A stretch of 64,000 nt of DNA from Rheinheimera sp. (GCF_030690345.1 NZ_JAUYGV010000009.1:1-64000), one strand, 5' to 3'; shown: positions 44,985 to 55,530, numbered from the stretch's first letter. The notes: generated from the sequence alone by a model not told the origin. Numbers and translations are program-made.

Positions 44985-45067
44985 GTGTATTATTCTAACA
45001 GCTAGCAATCTATTACGCCAGCGCAGTTTATTACAGCGCGACAATTGGTTACGCAAGGAGCAATACC

Positions 45068-45865
45068 GTGTTATCTATGCTAACAACAAAAACCTTTCCG
45101 ACAACCTCTATCGCTGAAGCTCCAGACCGCTTGCCAATAGAAGTGGTATTGATTTCTCAATTGGGCCTCGGTGCTGGCACGACATTGGTACGAACCAGTA
45201 ATCAGCGTCAGGCCGCACATGCGAAATACATTGATGATTTAGATGAGCCATCCGCCAAACTAGGCGGGGCAGATTTCAGCAAAGGCGATGCAACTTCCTT
45301 ATATTCGTTCTCAGTAGGAGCCAACGGACATCCGTTTCATCGCCATGCCGGGCATCGTATTTTCACCGCAATTTCAGGTAGCAGCGGTGCGCAATTGCGC
45401 TTTTCCGTAGCGACAGATCAGCAATTAGCGGTTAGTCCAGCAGCCTTTTTTGCGGAGATGCATTTAATAGACATTCCGGCAGATTGCCTGTTTACTGTGC
45501 GCTTCCCCGGCGGTGTTTGGCACCAATTTGTACCCTTAGCTGCCAATACGGAGCATCCGGCTTTGTTTGCCATTTCTTGTCATAGCAATGAGTTAGGTGG
45601 TATCCATAATCCGGTGCTGCGACAAGCGGTAATTGATGATGACGCTTCTATTCCCAGTTTAACCATGCTACTGCCAGAGGTGATAAGCACGCTTATTACG
45701 CCAGAGGCGATTTTAGCTCACCATGTTCCGCGAACTACACTGTCATTCAACGCACCAGCCGATTCATGGCAACACTGGTTTTGTAATAAGTTCCGTGCAG
45801 TTATCGGCGCTGGCAGAAGCTATTTCGCCAGCCACGCCGGGAAGGGGTTTTCTAATGCAAAATAA
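45068..45865 (+). CDS. Cupin-like protein
   Basis: A 265-residue protein with a possible metal-binding histidine cluster HPFHRHAGHR (about 92-101), a second histidine in GGVWHQF (about 154-160) and a beta-rich middle, as in cupins. GTG start with AAGGAG eight bases upstream. Its 3' end overlaps the DUF2867 gene, so the two are co-expressed. No substrate can be inferred. Confidence 0.65.
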   Translation: MLSMLTTKTFPTTSIAEAPDRLPIEVVLISQLGLGAGTTLVRTSNQRQAAHAKYIDDLDEPSAKLGGADFSKGDATSLYSFSVGANGHPFHRHAGHRIFTAISGSSGAQLRFSVATDQQLAVSPAAFFAEMHLIDIPADCLFTVRFPGGVWHQFVPLAANTEHPALFAISCHSNELGGIHNPVLRQAVIDDDASIPSLTMLLPEVISTLITPEAILAHHVPRTTLSFNAPADSWQHWFCNKFRAVIGAGRSYFASHAGKGFSNAK

Positions 45866-46502
45866 AGTATATGCGGTGGTAAAACGTTCGATACCAACCG
45901 ATGCGTTGTTGGCGAAGCAGTTTGTTGATGAGATATGCGAACATGAAGACTGTTTTGGTATTGATATTAACGCTGACGATATGCCAACACAGACTAGCTC
46001 TTGCTTGTTAGCGCAGCTACTGGAGGCTTTTGTGTCACAACCTGCATCCGGCGTCAGCGCACTGATGGCGACACGCAATATACTCGTTAAACCATTTGGT
46101 TTACGCACATCACCACTGGGTTGTCCGGTATCGTCATTACTATCTGATAATCAAGCCTGCCTGTTCGCACAACGCTTTCCTGTGATTGAGCAATACATTA
46201 ATAATGAAGACAACTATGCAGAGGTTATTCTCGGTGCAGATGATAAACATCTGCGTTTTCGCTCGTCCGTGGCGGTAAGCTGGCTAAGCAACGGTGGTGT
46301 GCGCTTTAGTCTGGCTACCAAAGTGAAATGTAAAAATGCTTTTGGCAGATTTTATATGGCAATGATCCAAAAAGTGCATCTGCGGTATGTGGTGCCAACC
46401 ATGTTGGAGCAAGCAGTGGCGGTGTTAATTGCCACACCGCAGGAGTTGGCCAGTACCGCGACAGAATCAGATCGGCAAATGAGTCACCACCTGCCAACCT
46501 AG
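45855..46502 (+). CDS. DUF2867-type protein
   Basis: A 215-residue protein matching DUF2867 in its second half: DDKHLRFRSSVAVSW (about 136-150), LATKVKCKNAFGRFYMAMI and HLRYVVPTMLEQA (near 175-190). Such proteins have a START-like fold and accompany regulators or short-chain dehydrogenases. The ATG at 45855 has GAAGGGG upstream and lies within the cupin-like gene's last codons. Six bases separate its stop from the convergent cysH. Confidence 0.78.
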   Translation: MQNKVYAVVKRSIPTDALLAKQFVDEICEHEDCFGIDINADDMPTQTSSCLLAQLLEAFVSQPASGVSALMATRNILVKPFGLRTSPLGCPVSSLLSDNQACLFAQRFPVIEQYINNEDNYAEVILGADDKHLRFRSSVAVSWLSNGGVRFSLATKVKCKNAFGRFYMAMIQKVHLRYVVPTMLEQAVAVLIATPQELASTATESDRQMSHHLPT

Positions 46503-46508
46503 ACTGCA

Positions 46509-47285
46509 TTAAATACCATCTCCGTCCATATGCAGGCCGCACTCGCGGCCAAAGCCGTTAAAGCGGGTGTCTTCTTCACTCATGCCCAGCTCCAGCTTGC
46601 GGGTAGAATGGGTGTCGCCTACCGAGACATAGCCTTGCTCCCACAGCGGGTGATAGCTTAAACCGTGCTCTTTTAAGTAATAAAATACGTCTTTATTGCT
46701 CCAATCGATTATCGGCTGAATTTTTACCACGCCGCGGCTGATTTCAATAATGGCTTTATCGGCACGGCTGCTGCTTTGGCTGCGGCGCAGGCCGGTAAAC
46801 CAGCTGCCGACATCTAGCTCCGCCAAAGCGCGTTGCATTGGCTCGACTTTATTCAGTTGATTGTACTGTTTAGTACCCTCAGCCGTCTGCCACAATTGGC
46901 CAAAGCGCGCTTCCTGCCAGGCGGGGCTTAGCTCTGCACGGTATACCTTCAGATTCAGCTGTAATTGCGCCGTTAACTGATCAATAAACTGATAGGTTTC
47001 CGGGAACAAATAGCCGGTATCAGTTAATACCACCGGGATATCCTGCTGTTGCTGCGTTACCAGGTGCAGCATTACCGCCGCCTGAATGCCAAAGCTGGAG
47101 CTTAGCATCGGGTTTTGCGGCAGGTTATCCAGCGCCCAGCGCACACGCTCTGCCGCGCTGAGCGGTGTCAGGACATGATTCGCTTCGGCCAGCCAGGCTT
47201 GCTGCGTGGCCTCATCTTGCTGCAATATCGTGCGAAACTTGCTGCTACCGGCCACAATGGCGACGTGCTTAGCTATGGAAGTCAT
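46509..47285 (-). CDS. cysH: Phosphoadenylylsulfate reductase CysH
   Basis: A 258-residue thioredoxin-dependent enzyme that reduces PAPS to sulfite. PP-loop-like [15 protein letters not shown] lies at about 64-78, the catalytic cysteine in the C-terminal ECGLH, and the family [11 protein letters not shown] near 165. Only this one active-site cysteine motif is seen and no CC pairs, so it is the PAPS, not APS, type. That agrees with a cysC present. It overlaps cysI by 17 bases. Confidence 0.95.
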   Translation of the reverse strand: MTSIAKHVAIVAGSSKFRTILQQDEATQQAWLAEANHVLTPLSAAERVRWALDNLPQNPMLSSSFGIQAAVMLHLVTQQQQDIPVVLTDTGYLFPETYQFIDQLTAQLQLNLKVYRAELSPAWQEARFGQLWQTAEGTKQYNQLNKVEPMQRALAELDVGSWFTGLRRSQSSSRADKAIIEISRGVVKIQPIIDWSNKDVFYYLKEHGLSYHPLWEQGYVSVGDTHSTRKLELGMSEEDTRFNGFGRECGLHMDGDGI

Positions 47286-48990
47286 CTTTTGGCACCACTA
47301 CCGGTGCTATTACACCGGCCCTTATCACAAAATCACCAAAGCCTTCGCTGCTGTTGCTGCGCTCAGTGGCCCAGCGGCCAATTAAGCTATCCAGGGTAGC
47401 GAGAATATCGGCTTCACCGACGTTATCCAGCAGCAGGCGCGGAATACGGGTACCTTCGCGGTTACCGCCCAAATACAGGTTATATTTACCCGGACCACGG
47501 CCTACCAGGCCCACTTCAGCCAGCATGGCGCGGCCACAGCCATTCGGACAGCCGGTAACGCGCAGTACTATATGCTCATCAGCAACACTGTGTTTACCCA
47601 GCAAACTTTCCACCTTAGTGACCAGTTCCGGCAAATAGCGCTCGGCTTCAGCCATCGCCAACGGGCAGGTGGGGAACGACACACAGGCCATCGAATTTTT
47701 GCGCTGTTCGCTATGGGCATCGTCAATTAAGCCGTGGCTGCGGGCAATAGCCTCAATTTCGGCTTTTTGCGCTGCCGGCACCCCGGCAATAATCAGGTTT
47801 TGGTTGGCGGTCATGCGCAAATCACCCTGATGAATAGCAGCAATTTTCGCCAAACCGGTTTTCAGCGGTTTGCCGGGGAAATCCAGCACGCGGCCGTTTT
47901 CAATAAACAGCGTGAGGTGGTGTTTACCGTCGATACCCTCTACCCAGCCGATACGGTCACCACGGCTGGTAAAGCTGTATGGCACCACAGGCGCAAAGGC
48001 CACGCCGGTGCGTGCTTCGACTTCGGCGCGAAAGGCGTCCAGACCGATGCGATCAATGGTGTATTTGGTTTTGGCATTTTTGCGGTTTGAACGGTTGCCG
48101 TAATCACGCTGTACCGTTACCACATGTTCGGCCACTTTTAACGTGTGTTCCAGCGCGACATAGCCCAAATCGTCGGCCATGCGCGGGTAGGTGGCATCAT
48201 CGCCGAAAGTCATGGCTAAACCGCCGCCTACCAGCACGTTAAAACCCACCAGTTGGCCGTGTTCAGCTACGGCGACAAAGGTTAAATCGTTAGCGTGTAC
48301 GTCAATATCGTTGTGCGGCGGAATAACTACCGCTGTTTTAAACTTGCGCGGCAGGTAGTTGTCACCAAGGATCGGTTCTACTTCGGTGGTTTCCACCTTT
48401 TCTTCATTCAGCCAAATTTCGGCATAGGCGCGGGTCTTCGGCAGCAAATGCTCGCTGATTTTCGCCGCCCACTGGTACGCTTGCTGGTGCAGCTCTGACT
48501 CTACCGGGTTAGAGGTACACAATACATTGCGGTTAACGTCGCCGGCGGTGGCGATAGAATCAATGCCTATGCTGTTTAAAAACTGATGCATCGGCTTAAT
48601 ATGCGGCTTTAACACACCGTGAAACTGGAAAGTTTGCCGCGTGGTTAAACGGATACTGCCGTACATAGTGTTGTCGGCAGCAAATTTATCAATTGCCAGC
48701 CACTGCTGCGGGGTAATAATGCCGCCCGGCATCCGCGCACGCAGCATCACATTGTGCAGCGGCTCAAGTTTTTGCGCGGTGCGTTCGGCACGGATATCGC
48801 GGTCATCCTGCTGATACATGCCGTGAAAGCGGATCAGCATAAAGTTATCGCCGTTAAAGCCACCGGTGATCTGATCTTTCAGATCGCTTTCTATGGTACC
48901 GCGTAAATGCCCACTTTCTGCTTTTAAGCGCTCGTTATCAGACAGTGCACCCGGTGCCACTAAATCTGGATTAATTGGATACTGGCTCAT
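47269..48990 (-). CDS. cysI: Sulfite reductase hemoprotein CysI
   Basis: A 573-residue siroheme/[4Fe-4S] subunit that reduces sulfite to sulfide with six electrons. Cluster cysteines are in [20 protein letters not shown] (about 439-458) and [16 protein letters not shown] (about 483-498). Two nitrite/sulfite reductase repeats precede. Middle gene of cysJIH. Confidence 0.97.
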   Translation of the reverse strand: MSQYPINPDLVAPGALSDNERLKAESGHLRGTIESDLKDQITGGFNGDNFMLIRFHGMYQQDDRDIRAERTAQKLEPLHNVMLRARMPGGIITPQQWLAIDKFAADNTMYGSIRLTTRQTFQFHGVLKPHIKPMHQFLNSIGIDSIATAGDVNRNVLCTSNPVESELHQQAYQWAAKISEHLLPKTRAYAEIWLNEEKVETTEVEPILGDNYLPRKFKTAVVIPPHNDIDVHANDLTFVAVAEHGQLVGFNVLVGGGLAMTFGDDATYPRMADDLGYVALEHTLKVAEHVVTVQRDYGNRSNRKNAKTKYTIDRIGLDAFRAEVEARTGVAFAPVVPYSFTSRGDRIGWVEGIDGKHHLTLFIENGRVLDFPGKPLKTGLAKIAAIHQGDLRMTANQNLIIAGVPAAQKAEIEAIARSHGLIDDAHSEQRKNSMACVSFPTCPLAMAEAERYLPELVTKVESLLGKHSVADEHIVLRVTGCPNGCGRAMLAEVGLVGRGPGKYNLYLGGNREGTRIPRLLLDNVGEADILATLDSLIGRWATERSNSSEGFGDFVIRAGVIAPVVVPKDDFHS

Positions 48991-50816
48991 TAATACACAT
49001 CCTTCTGATAACGTTTTGCGACACGTAATTCGTCTAAGTAAGCTTGCGCTTGTTCAGCGGTTTTACCGCCATATTGTTGCACTATATCCAGTAAGGCTTG
49101 TTGCACATCTTTCGCCATCCGGTTGGCGTCACCACAAATATACAGGTGGGCGCCGCCCTCAAGCCATTGCCATACTTCGCTGCCGTGTTGGCGCAGTTTG
49201 TCCTGCACATACACTTTTTGCGCCTGGTCACGGCTAAAGGCCACATCCAGCTTAGTTAACAGACCACGCTTTAAATAGTTTTGCAGTTCCAGCTGATATA
49301 AAAAGTCTTGGGTAAAATGCGGGTTACCGAAAAATAACCAGTTTTTGCCAGCGGCGCCGTTGGCATCACGCTGTTGTAAAAAGGCGCGAAACGGCGCTAT
49401 ACCGGTGCCCGGGCCAATCATGATCACCGGGGTGTCGTCATTGGCCGGCAAACGGAAGTTGTTGTTGTGCTCAACAAACACCTTTACCTTAGCGCCTTCA
49501 GCCAAACGCTCTGCTAAAAAGCCGGAGGCACCGCCCAAATGCGGTTGACCATAGGCGTCGTAACGCACTACAGCTACCGTTAAATGTACTTCGTCTTCTA
49601 CTTCGGCTTGAGAGGAGGCAATAGAGTATAACCGCGGTTGCTGTTTACGCAGCGCATCCACTAATTGCTGCGCACTAAGCAAGCCCGGGTAGTCACGTAC
49701 TATATCAATAATCTGCCGCTCGTTGATGTAAGCACGCAGTGCGGCTTTATCTGTTGCCAGCGCGGTTAATGCCGTGTTATTGGTGGCGGCAGCGTATTTC
49801 TCAACAAAGGCCGGATACGACTGCGTTAACTCCAGCTGCTCTGTCAACGCTTGCTCTACTGTCAGGCTATCATTACCAAGCTGTACCGGCGTATCACGCG
49901 CTATAGCTGTTAATAATAACAACTCGCGTACCAGCACCGGGTCGTTAAGAAAATACACGCCCAGCGCATCGCCCGGCTGGTAAGTTAAACCGCTGTCGGC
50001 TAATGAAATTTCAATATGCCGCACATCTTTGCTGGAGTCACGGCCGGTAATTTTCTGGTTAGTGTACAGCTCGGCAACGAATGGCTGCTGTTTGCTGTAC
50101 TGGCTAACGCTACCGACTGTGGCATCGCTACCTGGCCAGGCAATAACCTGTGCTGACGGAGCGGCGGAGGCGGTTAATTCCGGCTCCAGCTTACTAACCA
50201 GCTCGTTGCTCCAGCTGTCGGCCTGTGCCTGGTAATCGACATCTAAATCGAGGCGTGGCAGCACTGATGTCGCGCCCAGTTCCGCTAAGCGCTGATCAAA
50301 GTCTTGCGCAGTTTTGCAGAAAAACTCATAGCTGGTGTCACCCAGCCCCAGCACGGCATATTTTAACCCGGCCAGCTTCGGTGCTTTTTTGCTGAACAAA
50401 AAATTATGCAGCCCAATGGCATTTTCCGGCGGCTCGCCTTCGCCATAGGTGGAAGTGACAATAACCAGATATTGCTCATTCTTCAGCTGAGTGGTTTTAT
50501 ATTCAGCCATATCAACTACTTTAGCCACCAGGCCTTTACCCTGCGCTTGTTTGGCTAAGGCTTCGGCCAGATGCCGTGCATTACCGGTTTGCGAGCCGAA
50601 TAAAATGGTCAGGCCGGCGTTGGCAGCGGCCTGCGCAGGAGCTGGCTGTCCGGGCAGTTGTCCAGAGAGTTGTCCGGCAAACTGGGCACTGGCCGCCAGA
50701 TAACCACTAACCCAGGCTTGCTGTATCGGGTTTAACTGGCTGACTAAGCCCTGCAACTGGCTTACCTGTTGCTCGGATAACGGACTGGCCTGCGCCATTA
50801 AGGAAGATAAAAGCAT
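48990..50816 (-). CDS. cysJ: Sulfite reductase flavoprotein CysJ
   Basis: A 608-residue diflavin reductase passing NADPH electrons to CysI. The FMN-binding flavodoxin domain (about 68-205) starts [15 protein letters not shown]. It is followed by the FAD domain with RLYSIASS (about 395) and the NADPH domain with [12 protein letters not shown] (about 465) and [11 protein letters not shown]. The C-terminus RYQKDVY is characteristic. First gene of cysJIH, overlapping cysI by one base. Confidence 0.97.
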   Translation of the reverse strand: MLLSSLMAQASPLSEQQVSQLQGLVSQLNPIQQAWVSGYLAASAQFAGQLSGQLPGQPAPAQAAANAGLTILFGSQTGNARHLAEALAKQAQGKGLVAKVVDMAEYKTTQLKNEQYLVIVTSTYGEGEPPENAIGLHNFLFSKKAPKLAGLKYAVLGLGDTSYEFFCKTAQDFDQRLAELGATSVLPRLDLDVDYQAQADSWSNELVSKLEPELTASAAPSAQVIAWPGSDATVGSVSQYSKQQPFVAELYTNQKITGRDSSKDVRHIEISLADSGLTYQPGDALGVYFLNDPVLVRELLLLTAIARDTPVQLGNDSLTVEQALTEQLELTQSYPAFVEKYAAATNNTALTALATDKAALRAYINERQIIDIVRDYPGLLSAQQLVDALRKQQPRLYSIASSQAEVEDEVHLTVAVVRYDAYGQPHLGGASGFLAERLAEGAKVKVFVEHNNNFRLPANDDTPVIMIGPGTGIAPFRAFLQQRDANGAAGKNWLFFGNPHFTQDFLYQLELQNYLKRGLLTKLDVAFSRDQAQKVYVQDKLRQHGSEVWQWLEGGAHLYICGDANRMAKDVQQALLDIVQQYGGKTAEQAQAYLDELRVAKRYQKDVY

Positions 50817-50845
50817 AAAACACCCTGCACACGATAATTGCAGCC

Positions 50846-50874
50846 ATTTTAGCCGTCTATATGTATGCCGGTAA
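50846..50874 (-). promoter_or_regulatory. Probable cysJIH promoter
   Basis: Minus strand TTACCG (50874-50869), a 17-base spacer and TAAAAT (50851-50846), 30 bases before the cysJ start. An AT-rich partly symmetrical stretch lies just upstream of the -35 (about 50893-50911), where CysB would bind, but I cannot establish a CysB site. The rest of the 305-base gap, up to 51121, holds only the AT-rich leader of the DUF2884 gene. Confidence 0.5.
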
Positions 50875-51121
50875 AAGAATGGATCTCTCTTCTTTATTCC
50901 AATAAGTAATTAAAAACCGGCAGTCTTGCTGCGCCACAACACTGACAAACAGACCAAAAAATAGTGAAAAGCACTAAACGTGGAAAAGCATTTATTGCTC
51001 GCGTTCAAACTTTTTTATAAATAACATCGACTTAAATATTGGCATTAACTTTGTAACAGCTCTGGCGTAATAGCAATCCGGGCGTAATCAACAGCGGCTA
51101 ACAGCCACAAGGATAACCAAA

Positions 51122-51937
51122 ATGAAAAGCTTACTTATTGCCAGCGGTTTTATGTTAACCAGTATCAGCACTGCCGTAATGGCACACGACGAGCACAGCT
51201 GTAATGTGAATTTTGATAAAGACCTGTCGATTAATTCTGAGCTGGTCAGCATGAAAGACGCCGGCACTGAACTGTGGCGTATTAACAATAACGGCCAGTT
51301 GTGGCTGGATGGCAAAGCCGTAACCACCGACAGCAATACCCAGGCGCTGCTGCGCGAGTATCAGGCCGGCATTCGCACGCAAACACTGGAAACCGTAGCA
51401 TTGGTAGAAGATGCACTGCTACTGGCTGCCGATGCGGTTAATTCGGTAGTCACCGAGCTGACCGGCGATTCGCTGCAAGACCATCCGGCGCTGCAAAAAG
51501 CGCTGGATAAAATCAAAACCGGCACTGAAAACATAGTGGTACGCAGCGGCGATAATATCGACATTTACGGCAGCCGCTTTGACAGCTTAGATGGCGCCTT
51601 TGGTGCCGAATTTGAACAAGCCATTGAGGAAGCCGTTACCAGCTCAATGGGCAGCATTATGATGTTGGTGGGTAAAGCTATGACCAGTGGCGAAGGCAAC
51701 TTTGAGCAACGCATGGAAGCTTTTGGCGAACGCATGGAGCGCTTTGGTGAGGATTTAGAAGCGCGGATGGATATTAAAGCCAGCGCGCTGGAACAACGCG
51801 GCGATGCCATGTGTGCCAATTTGCTGCAATTAGATGTGCTGGAAGGCCAAATTCAACAAGCGATACCGCAAATGCAACAGCACGACTTAATTGACATAAA
51901 CAGCAACAATAAAACGGCGTTTTACCTGTACAACTAA
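51122..51937 (+). CDS. DUF2884 (YggN-like) exported protein
   Basis: A 271-residue protein with a signal peptide (about 1-21). The family's early CNVNFDKDLSINSELV (about 27-42), a central helical part and the C-terminal CANLLQLDVLEGQIQQAIPQ match YggN/DUF2884. The role is unknown and the protein is presumed periplasmic. CAAGGA precedes the ATG. Monocistronic, with its own terminator. Confidence 0.82.
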   Translation: MKSLLIASGFMLTSISTAVMAHDEHSCNVNFDKDLSINSELVSMKDAGTELWRINNNGQLWLDGKAVTTDSNTQALLREYQAGIRTQTLETVALVEDALLLAADAVNSVVTELTGDSLQDHPALQKALDKIKTGTENIVVRSGDNIDIYGSRFDSLDGAFGAEFEQAIEEAVTSSMGSIMMLVGKAMTSGEGNFEQRMEAFGERMERFGEDLEARMDIKASALEQRGDAMCANLLQLDVLEGQIQQAIPQMQQHDLIDINSNNKTAFYLYN

Positions 51938-51992
51938 CGCCGGCATCTATCCGGTAAAAAGCTTTCGTGTACCATCCCAACCACGACTTTGG

Positions 51993-52027
51993 CGCGCTGC
52001 TCTCATCCTGACAGCGCGTCTTTTTTT
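51993..52027 (+). terminator. Terminator of the DUF2884 gene
   Basis: CGCGCTG (51993-51999) pairs with CAGCGCG (52012-52018), followed by TC and seven T. Confidence 0.85.
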
Positions 52028-52124
52028 ACGGCTTCACCCTCGCGCTTAACGCATCTGTACTGCTCCGACTGGTTATAAATAACGCTTCAGGTTAGCCTGT
52101 AGTGACAGACCAAAGGAGTAACGC

Positions 52125-52472
52125 ATGACCATTCAACGTATTTTACCCGCCAGCCGCTATTCTGAAGCGGTAATTGTAAACGGTTTAATTTTTTGTGCCG
52201 GCATGGTGCCGGATACAGCCAGCAGCAATGCTACCAGCCAAACAGAAGATGTGCTGACCCAGATTGATGCCTTACTAGCGCAGTGTGGTAGTGATAAAAG
52301 CAAGCTGGTTGACGCTACTATTTATCTGGCCGATATGGCCGATTATGCCGCGATGAATCTGGCCTGGGATAACTGGGTAGTGCCCGGCCATGCGCCGGCC
52401 CGCGCCACGGTTGAAGCTAAGCTGGCCGACCCGAAATGGAAAATTGAGATTAAAATTATCGCCGCGCAATAA
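52125..52472 (+). CDS. RidA/YjgF-family protein
   Basis: A 115-residue protein of the Rid group. The N-terminal RYSEAVIVNGLIFCAGMVP, DATIYLADMADYAAMN and the C-terminal GHAPARATVEAKLADP contain the conserved Arg of RidA's imine-hydrolysis site (APARATVE). RidA destroys reactive enamines formed by IlvA-type lyases, which this genome has, but the linkage is functional, not local. AAAGGAG precedes the ATG. Confidence 0.88.
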   Translation: MTIQRILPASRYSEAVIVNGLIFCAGMVPDTASSNATSQTEDVLTQIDALLAQCGSDKSKLVDATIYLADMADYAAMNLAWDNWVVPGHAPARATVEAKLADPKWKIEIKIIAAQ

Positions 52473-52499
52473 GCACTGCCATTTATAGCTAAGTCTGTG

Positions 52500-52592
52500 T
52501 CGCCAATTCCCGTTGCAGCAACAGCCGGGCAAACGAAATAGTTAAATTGGCGATTTTTTCGTGCTATTTGCCACACCGGCAATAGCACGAAA
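52500..52592 (+). repeat. Nested inverted repeats after ridA-like gene
   Basis: Outer pair TCGCCAATT (52500-52508) and AATTGGCGA (52545-52553) is followed by TTTTTT, a possible terminator with a 36-base loop. Immediately after, TTTCGTGCTATTTGCC (52557-52572) pairs with GGCAATAGCACGAAA (52578-52592), one bulge. CGTTGCA/TGCAACG (near 52511 and 52594) also form a pair spanning both. Either a tandem terminator or the remains of a small mobile repeat; no coding frame is likely in 52473-52720. Confidence 0.5.
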
Positions 52593-52720
52593 TTGCAACG
52601 CATTGAATTTAATAGTTAATTAAATGGCATTGATACTGCAATAGCAACTACAGCAATAGCAACCGCACAAAATGTTGTTAAACCCTATACCGCTTAATAC
52701 TCAACGCACAGGAAAGCACT

Positions 52721-53563
52721 ATGGCAGTATCAGCAATGCCCCACCTTAAGCAAACACTACAGCACTGCGGCCTGTATGCCGGTTTTGAGCTACGCCGCTT
52801 GTGGCTAACCCGCCGCGGCCTGATGACATTAGCGGCTACTACCGTGATCTGGTTTTTTCTGCTGCGCTACGCCATAGCACCGGCCGCCGATGTCATAGCA
52901 AGCGACGGCTTTCAACAGCTGTTTCGCGACATGTTCGGCAGCTTTGGCTTAAACCAGCTGTTTGCCTGGCCGGCGCCGGAGCTGGCGATATACTGGATCC
53001 TGAGTTTATTGCTGCTACCGCTGCTGTGTTTGTTTTTTACCGCTAACCAATTGTGCAGTGATGCTGAACGCGGCACCCTGCGCTTGCTGGCCCTGCGCAG
53101 CAGCCGGCTGAGCATAGTACTGGGCCGCTTTGCCGGCCAGATGCTGGTGCAGGGTTGTTTAATTCTGCTGTCGCTGGCGGCCACTTTATCACTGGCAGCC
53201 TGGCGTGAAGGCGGCTTAACCCTGCCGATGCTGCATGCGGCGGCGGTGATTGCCGTTAATTTGTTGCTGGTATTGCTGCCCTTTACCGCACTGATGAGCT
53301 GTTTTTCTGCCATGGTGCGCTCATCCAGGTTGGCGGTCAGCCTGGCTATTGTCAGTTTGGGGCTGATGTTTGCGCTGCTAAGCTGGTTTATTTTCTACTT
53401 TCCGGATTTTTTGTTTCTGCTCGGCTATCTGCCGGGTACCCAAGTCATACAATTGCTGCCATTGCAGGGTTGGCAGACCTTACAGCATGCGCTGCTACCG
53501 CTGCTGCAAACTCTGGTATTACTTAGCGCCGCCAGCCTGTTATTAACAAGGAAAGCCTTATGA
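52721..53563 (+). CDS. ABC-2 type exporter permease
   Basis: A 280-residue membrane protein with about six helices (about 33-52, 88-108, 136-160, 170-195, 203-228, 255-276), of the NosY/ABC-2 permease type. It overlaps its ATPase by four bases (ATGA), so they form one exporter. AGGAAAG precedes the ATG. The substrate is unknown. Confidence 0.83.
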   Translation: MAVSAMPHLKQTLQHCGLYAGFELRRLWLTRRGLMTLAATTVIWFFLLRYAIAPAADVIASDGFQQLFRDMFGSFGLNQLFAWPAPELAIYWILSLLLLPLLCLFFTANQLCSDAERGTLRLLALRSSRLSIVLGRFAGQMLVQGCLILLSLAATLSLAAWREGGLTLPMLHAAAVIAVNLLLVLLPFTALMSCFSAMVRSSRLAVSLAIVSLGLMFALLSWFIFYFPDFLFLLGYLPGTQVIQLLPLQGWQTLQHALLPLLQTLVLLSAASLLLTRKAL

Positions 53564-54468
53564 AGCCGATTATTCAATGCCGCGATCTTAGCAAACGCTT
53601 TGGCAGCAAAACTGTATTACAGCAGCTTAGTTTTGAGTTGGAACCAGGCGATGTGGCGGCGTTAATCGGCCCCAATGGGGCCGGTAAAACTACCTTATTC
53701 AGTATTTTGTGCGGCTATTTACGCCCGGACAGCGGCAGTGTCAGCCTGTTTGGTCACCCCGCCGGCAGCAGCGCCTTGTTTGGTAAGGTAGCGGCTCTGG
53801 CGCAAGATGCGCAGTTTGACCCGGCTTTCAGCATTGGTGAGCAGCTGAATTTTTATGGCCGCCTGCAGGGCTTAAGCCGCAAGGCGGCACACGAAGAAAC
53901 CCTGCGGGTACTGGCGTTGGTTGATTTAGCTGATCAGGTGCAGCAAAAAGCGGCCGCACTCAGCCACGGCATGCGCAAAAGAGCTGCCATTGCCCAGGCT
54001 TTTATCGGCTCACCGCAGCTGATCTTGCTGGATGAACCTACTGCCGGGTTGGATCCGGTTAACGCGCTGCATATCCGCCAACTGATCAGCCATTTAAGCG
54101 GTGACGTTAGCTTTATGATCAGCTCGCACAATATTTTTGAGCTGGAACAGCTGTGCAATAAAGTCTTGTATCTTGAGCAGGGTAAATTGCAGGCTGAAGC
54201 AGCCGGCGACACCGATAAGCAGCAATGCTATTTAACCCTGCAATTGGAAGACGATAACGCCGGGGCTGTGACACAGGCGCTACGCCAACTGCCCGGCCTG
54301 ACAGATATTCGCCTGTTGCAGAAAAAAGAGCTGCTGCTGTGTTATGAGCCACAGCAAAATGCCAACTTTGATTTGGCGCTGCTGCAATGCTTAGCCGCTA
54401 ATGGTTTGCGCTACCGCAATCTGACCAAAGGCCAAACGCTGGAGCAAAAACTGTTTAGCGCCAGGTAA
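53560..54468 (+). CDS. ABC transporter ATP-binding protein (NosF-like)
   Basis: A 302-residue ATPase: Walker A GPNGAGKTT (about 38-46), Q-loop AQDAQFDPAFS, signature LSHGMRKR (about 134-141), Walker B LILLDEPTAGLDP and H-loop SSH. An extra C-terminal domain (about 220-300) is present. It energises the preceding permease. It is convergent with the matrixin-like gene; nothing shows that the two are functionally linked. Confidence 0.9.
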   Translation: MKPIIQCRDLSKRFGSKTVLQQLSFELEPGDVAALIGPNGAGKTTLFSILCGYLRPDSGSVSLFGHPAGSSALFGKVAALAQDAQFDPAFSIGEQLNFYGRLQGLSRKAAHEETLRVLALVDLADQVQQKAAALSHGMRKRAAIAQAFIGSPQLILLDEPTAGLDPVNALHIRQLISHLSGDVSFMISSHNIFELEQLCNKVLYLEQGKLQAEAAGDTDKQQCYLTLQLEDDNAGAVTQALRQLPGLTDIRLLQKKELLLCYEPQQNANFDLALLQCLAANGLRYRNLTKGQTLEQKLFSAR

Positions 54469-54489
54469 ACGCTGAACTAAAGTGCAGCG

Positions 54490-55416
54490 CTAAAAACCGC
54501 ACTGCATTTTCAGTGCCTGAATATCTTCCGCCGTTAACCGGCTTTGCGCCGTATTTAGCTGCTGGTGCATTACCGACGCCGCGCCGTCGGTGTGGCCCAC
54601 GCCCAGCGCATGGCCAAATTCGTGCGCCATGGTTAACTGTAAGTCGGTCAGGGTTTTGTAGGCATAAATGGTCATGCTGCGCTGGCGGCCTTTAATTTCC
54701 ATCACTCCCACTTCGGCGGTGGTAGCAGCCGGCACTTGCAACGGCAACAGCGCATTGCGATCTGCCACCGTATCATTTAAATAGCGCTGCTCGCGCAGCA
54801 GGCTTTGTTGTTCGGCATTTAATGCGCTGGCCTGTTGTTGTAACTGTTGCTGACGCGCATTCAGTTGTTGCTGCTCTTGTTGTAAGGCTGCCCGATTAGC
54901 CGCCGTAACCTGCTGCGCTTTGCGCTCAAAGGCTGCCACTGCAGCGGCAAACTGCTGGTTTTGCTGCGAAAACTGCTGCTGTTTCTGCTTTAGCCGCTCG
55001 CTTTGCTGCATCAGGTTGGCGCCACGCTGATCAATATTGCTGTCATAACGCGCGATATTACGCTGCAGCAGAGCTTGCTGCAGTAGCTGCTGCTGGCGTT
55101 CGTCATAGGCAAAGTTAATCGGGAAACCGTCTACGCTGTCATAACGAAACAGTTCTGTACCCAGAGCGGTGTTCCACTGCGCGGCAGCGGCATGTGCGGC
55201 CTGTTCGGCTTGTTCTGAGGTTAAATCGAACGCCGGGTCCAGCCGGCCAATGCGCCAGCTTACCGGCGCCTGACATAAATACTGCTGCAAGGATTTATCA
55301 GCATAATCCTGCAATAACTGTGGCAGAGCATCATCCCGGCGCGACATGGCGGCCAGCAGCTGATAGCAACTGTATAACAACGCGCTGTATACCAATACTC
55401 GCAGTAAAAACTTCAT
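54490..55416 (-). CDS. Membrane-anchored matrixin-like metalloprotease
   Basis: A 308-residue protein with an N-terminal signal anchor (about 5-24). A glutamine-rich coiled coil (about 115-220) splits the chain, and the C-terminal catalytic part holds HEFGHALGVGH (about 266-276), the HExxHxxGxxH zinc site. A Met-turn-like SVMHQQ follows at about 283. Matrixin-type zinc proteases are metzincins. The coiled coil inside or before the protease domain is unusual, and a periplasmic location is inferred. Confidence 0.8.
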   Translation of the reverse strand: MKFLLRVLVYSALLYSCYQLLAAMSRRDDALPQLLQDYADKSLQQYLCQAPVSWRIGRLDPAFDLTSEQAEQAAHAAAAQWNTALGTELFRYDSVDGFPINFAYDERQQQLLQQALLQRNIARYDSNIDQRGANLMQQSERLKQKQQQFSQQNQQFAAAVAAFERKAQQVTAANRAALQQEQQQLNARQQQLQQQASALNAEQQSLLREQRYLNDTVADRNALLPLQVPAATTAEVGVMEIKGRQRSMTIYAYKTLTDLQLTMAHEFGHALGVGHTDGAASVMHQQLNTAQSRLTAEDIQALKMQCGF

Positions 55417-55530
55417 TGCTGCTCCTGCCGGCGGCGAAAAACCCTGTTACAAAGCAAATACGTATTAGATTGACCGCTTTGTGTGCCTTACGTTAATGTG
55501 CAGCATAACAATTGTTACGGAGCAAATTAA

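Noticed and set aside
52500..52592. CRISPR-like repeats
   Set aside because: The repeats are inverted, not direct, with no regular spacers; no array is present anywhere in the window.
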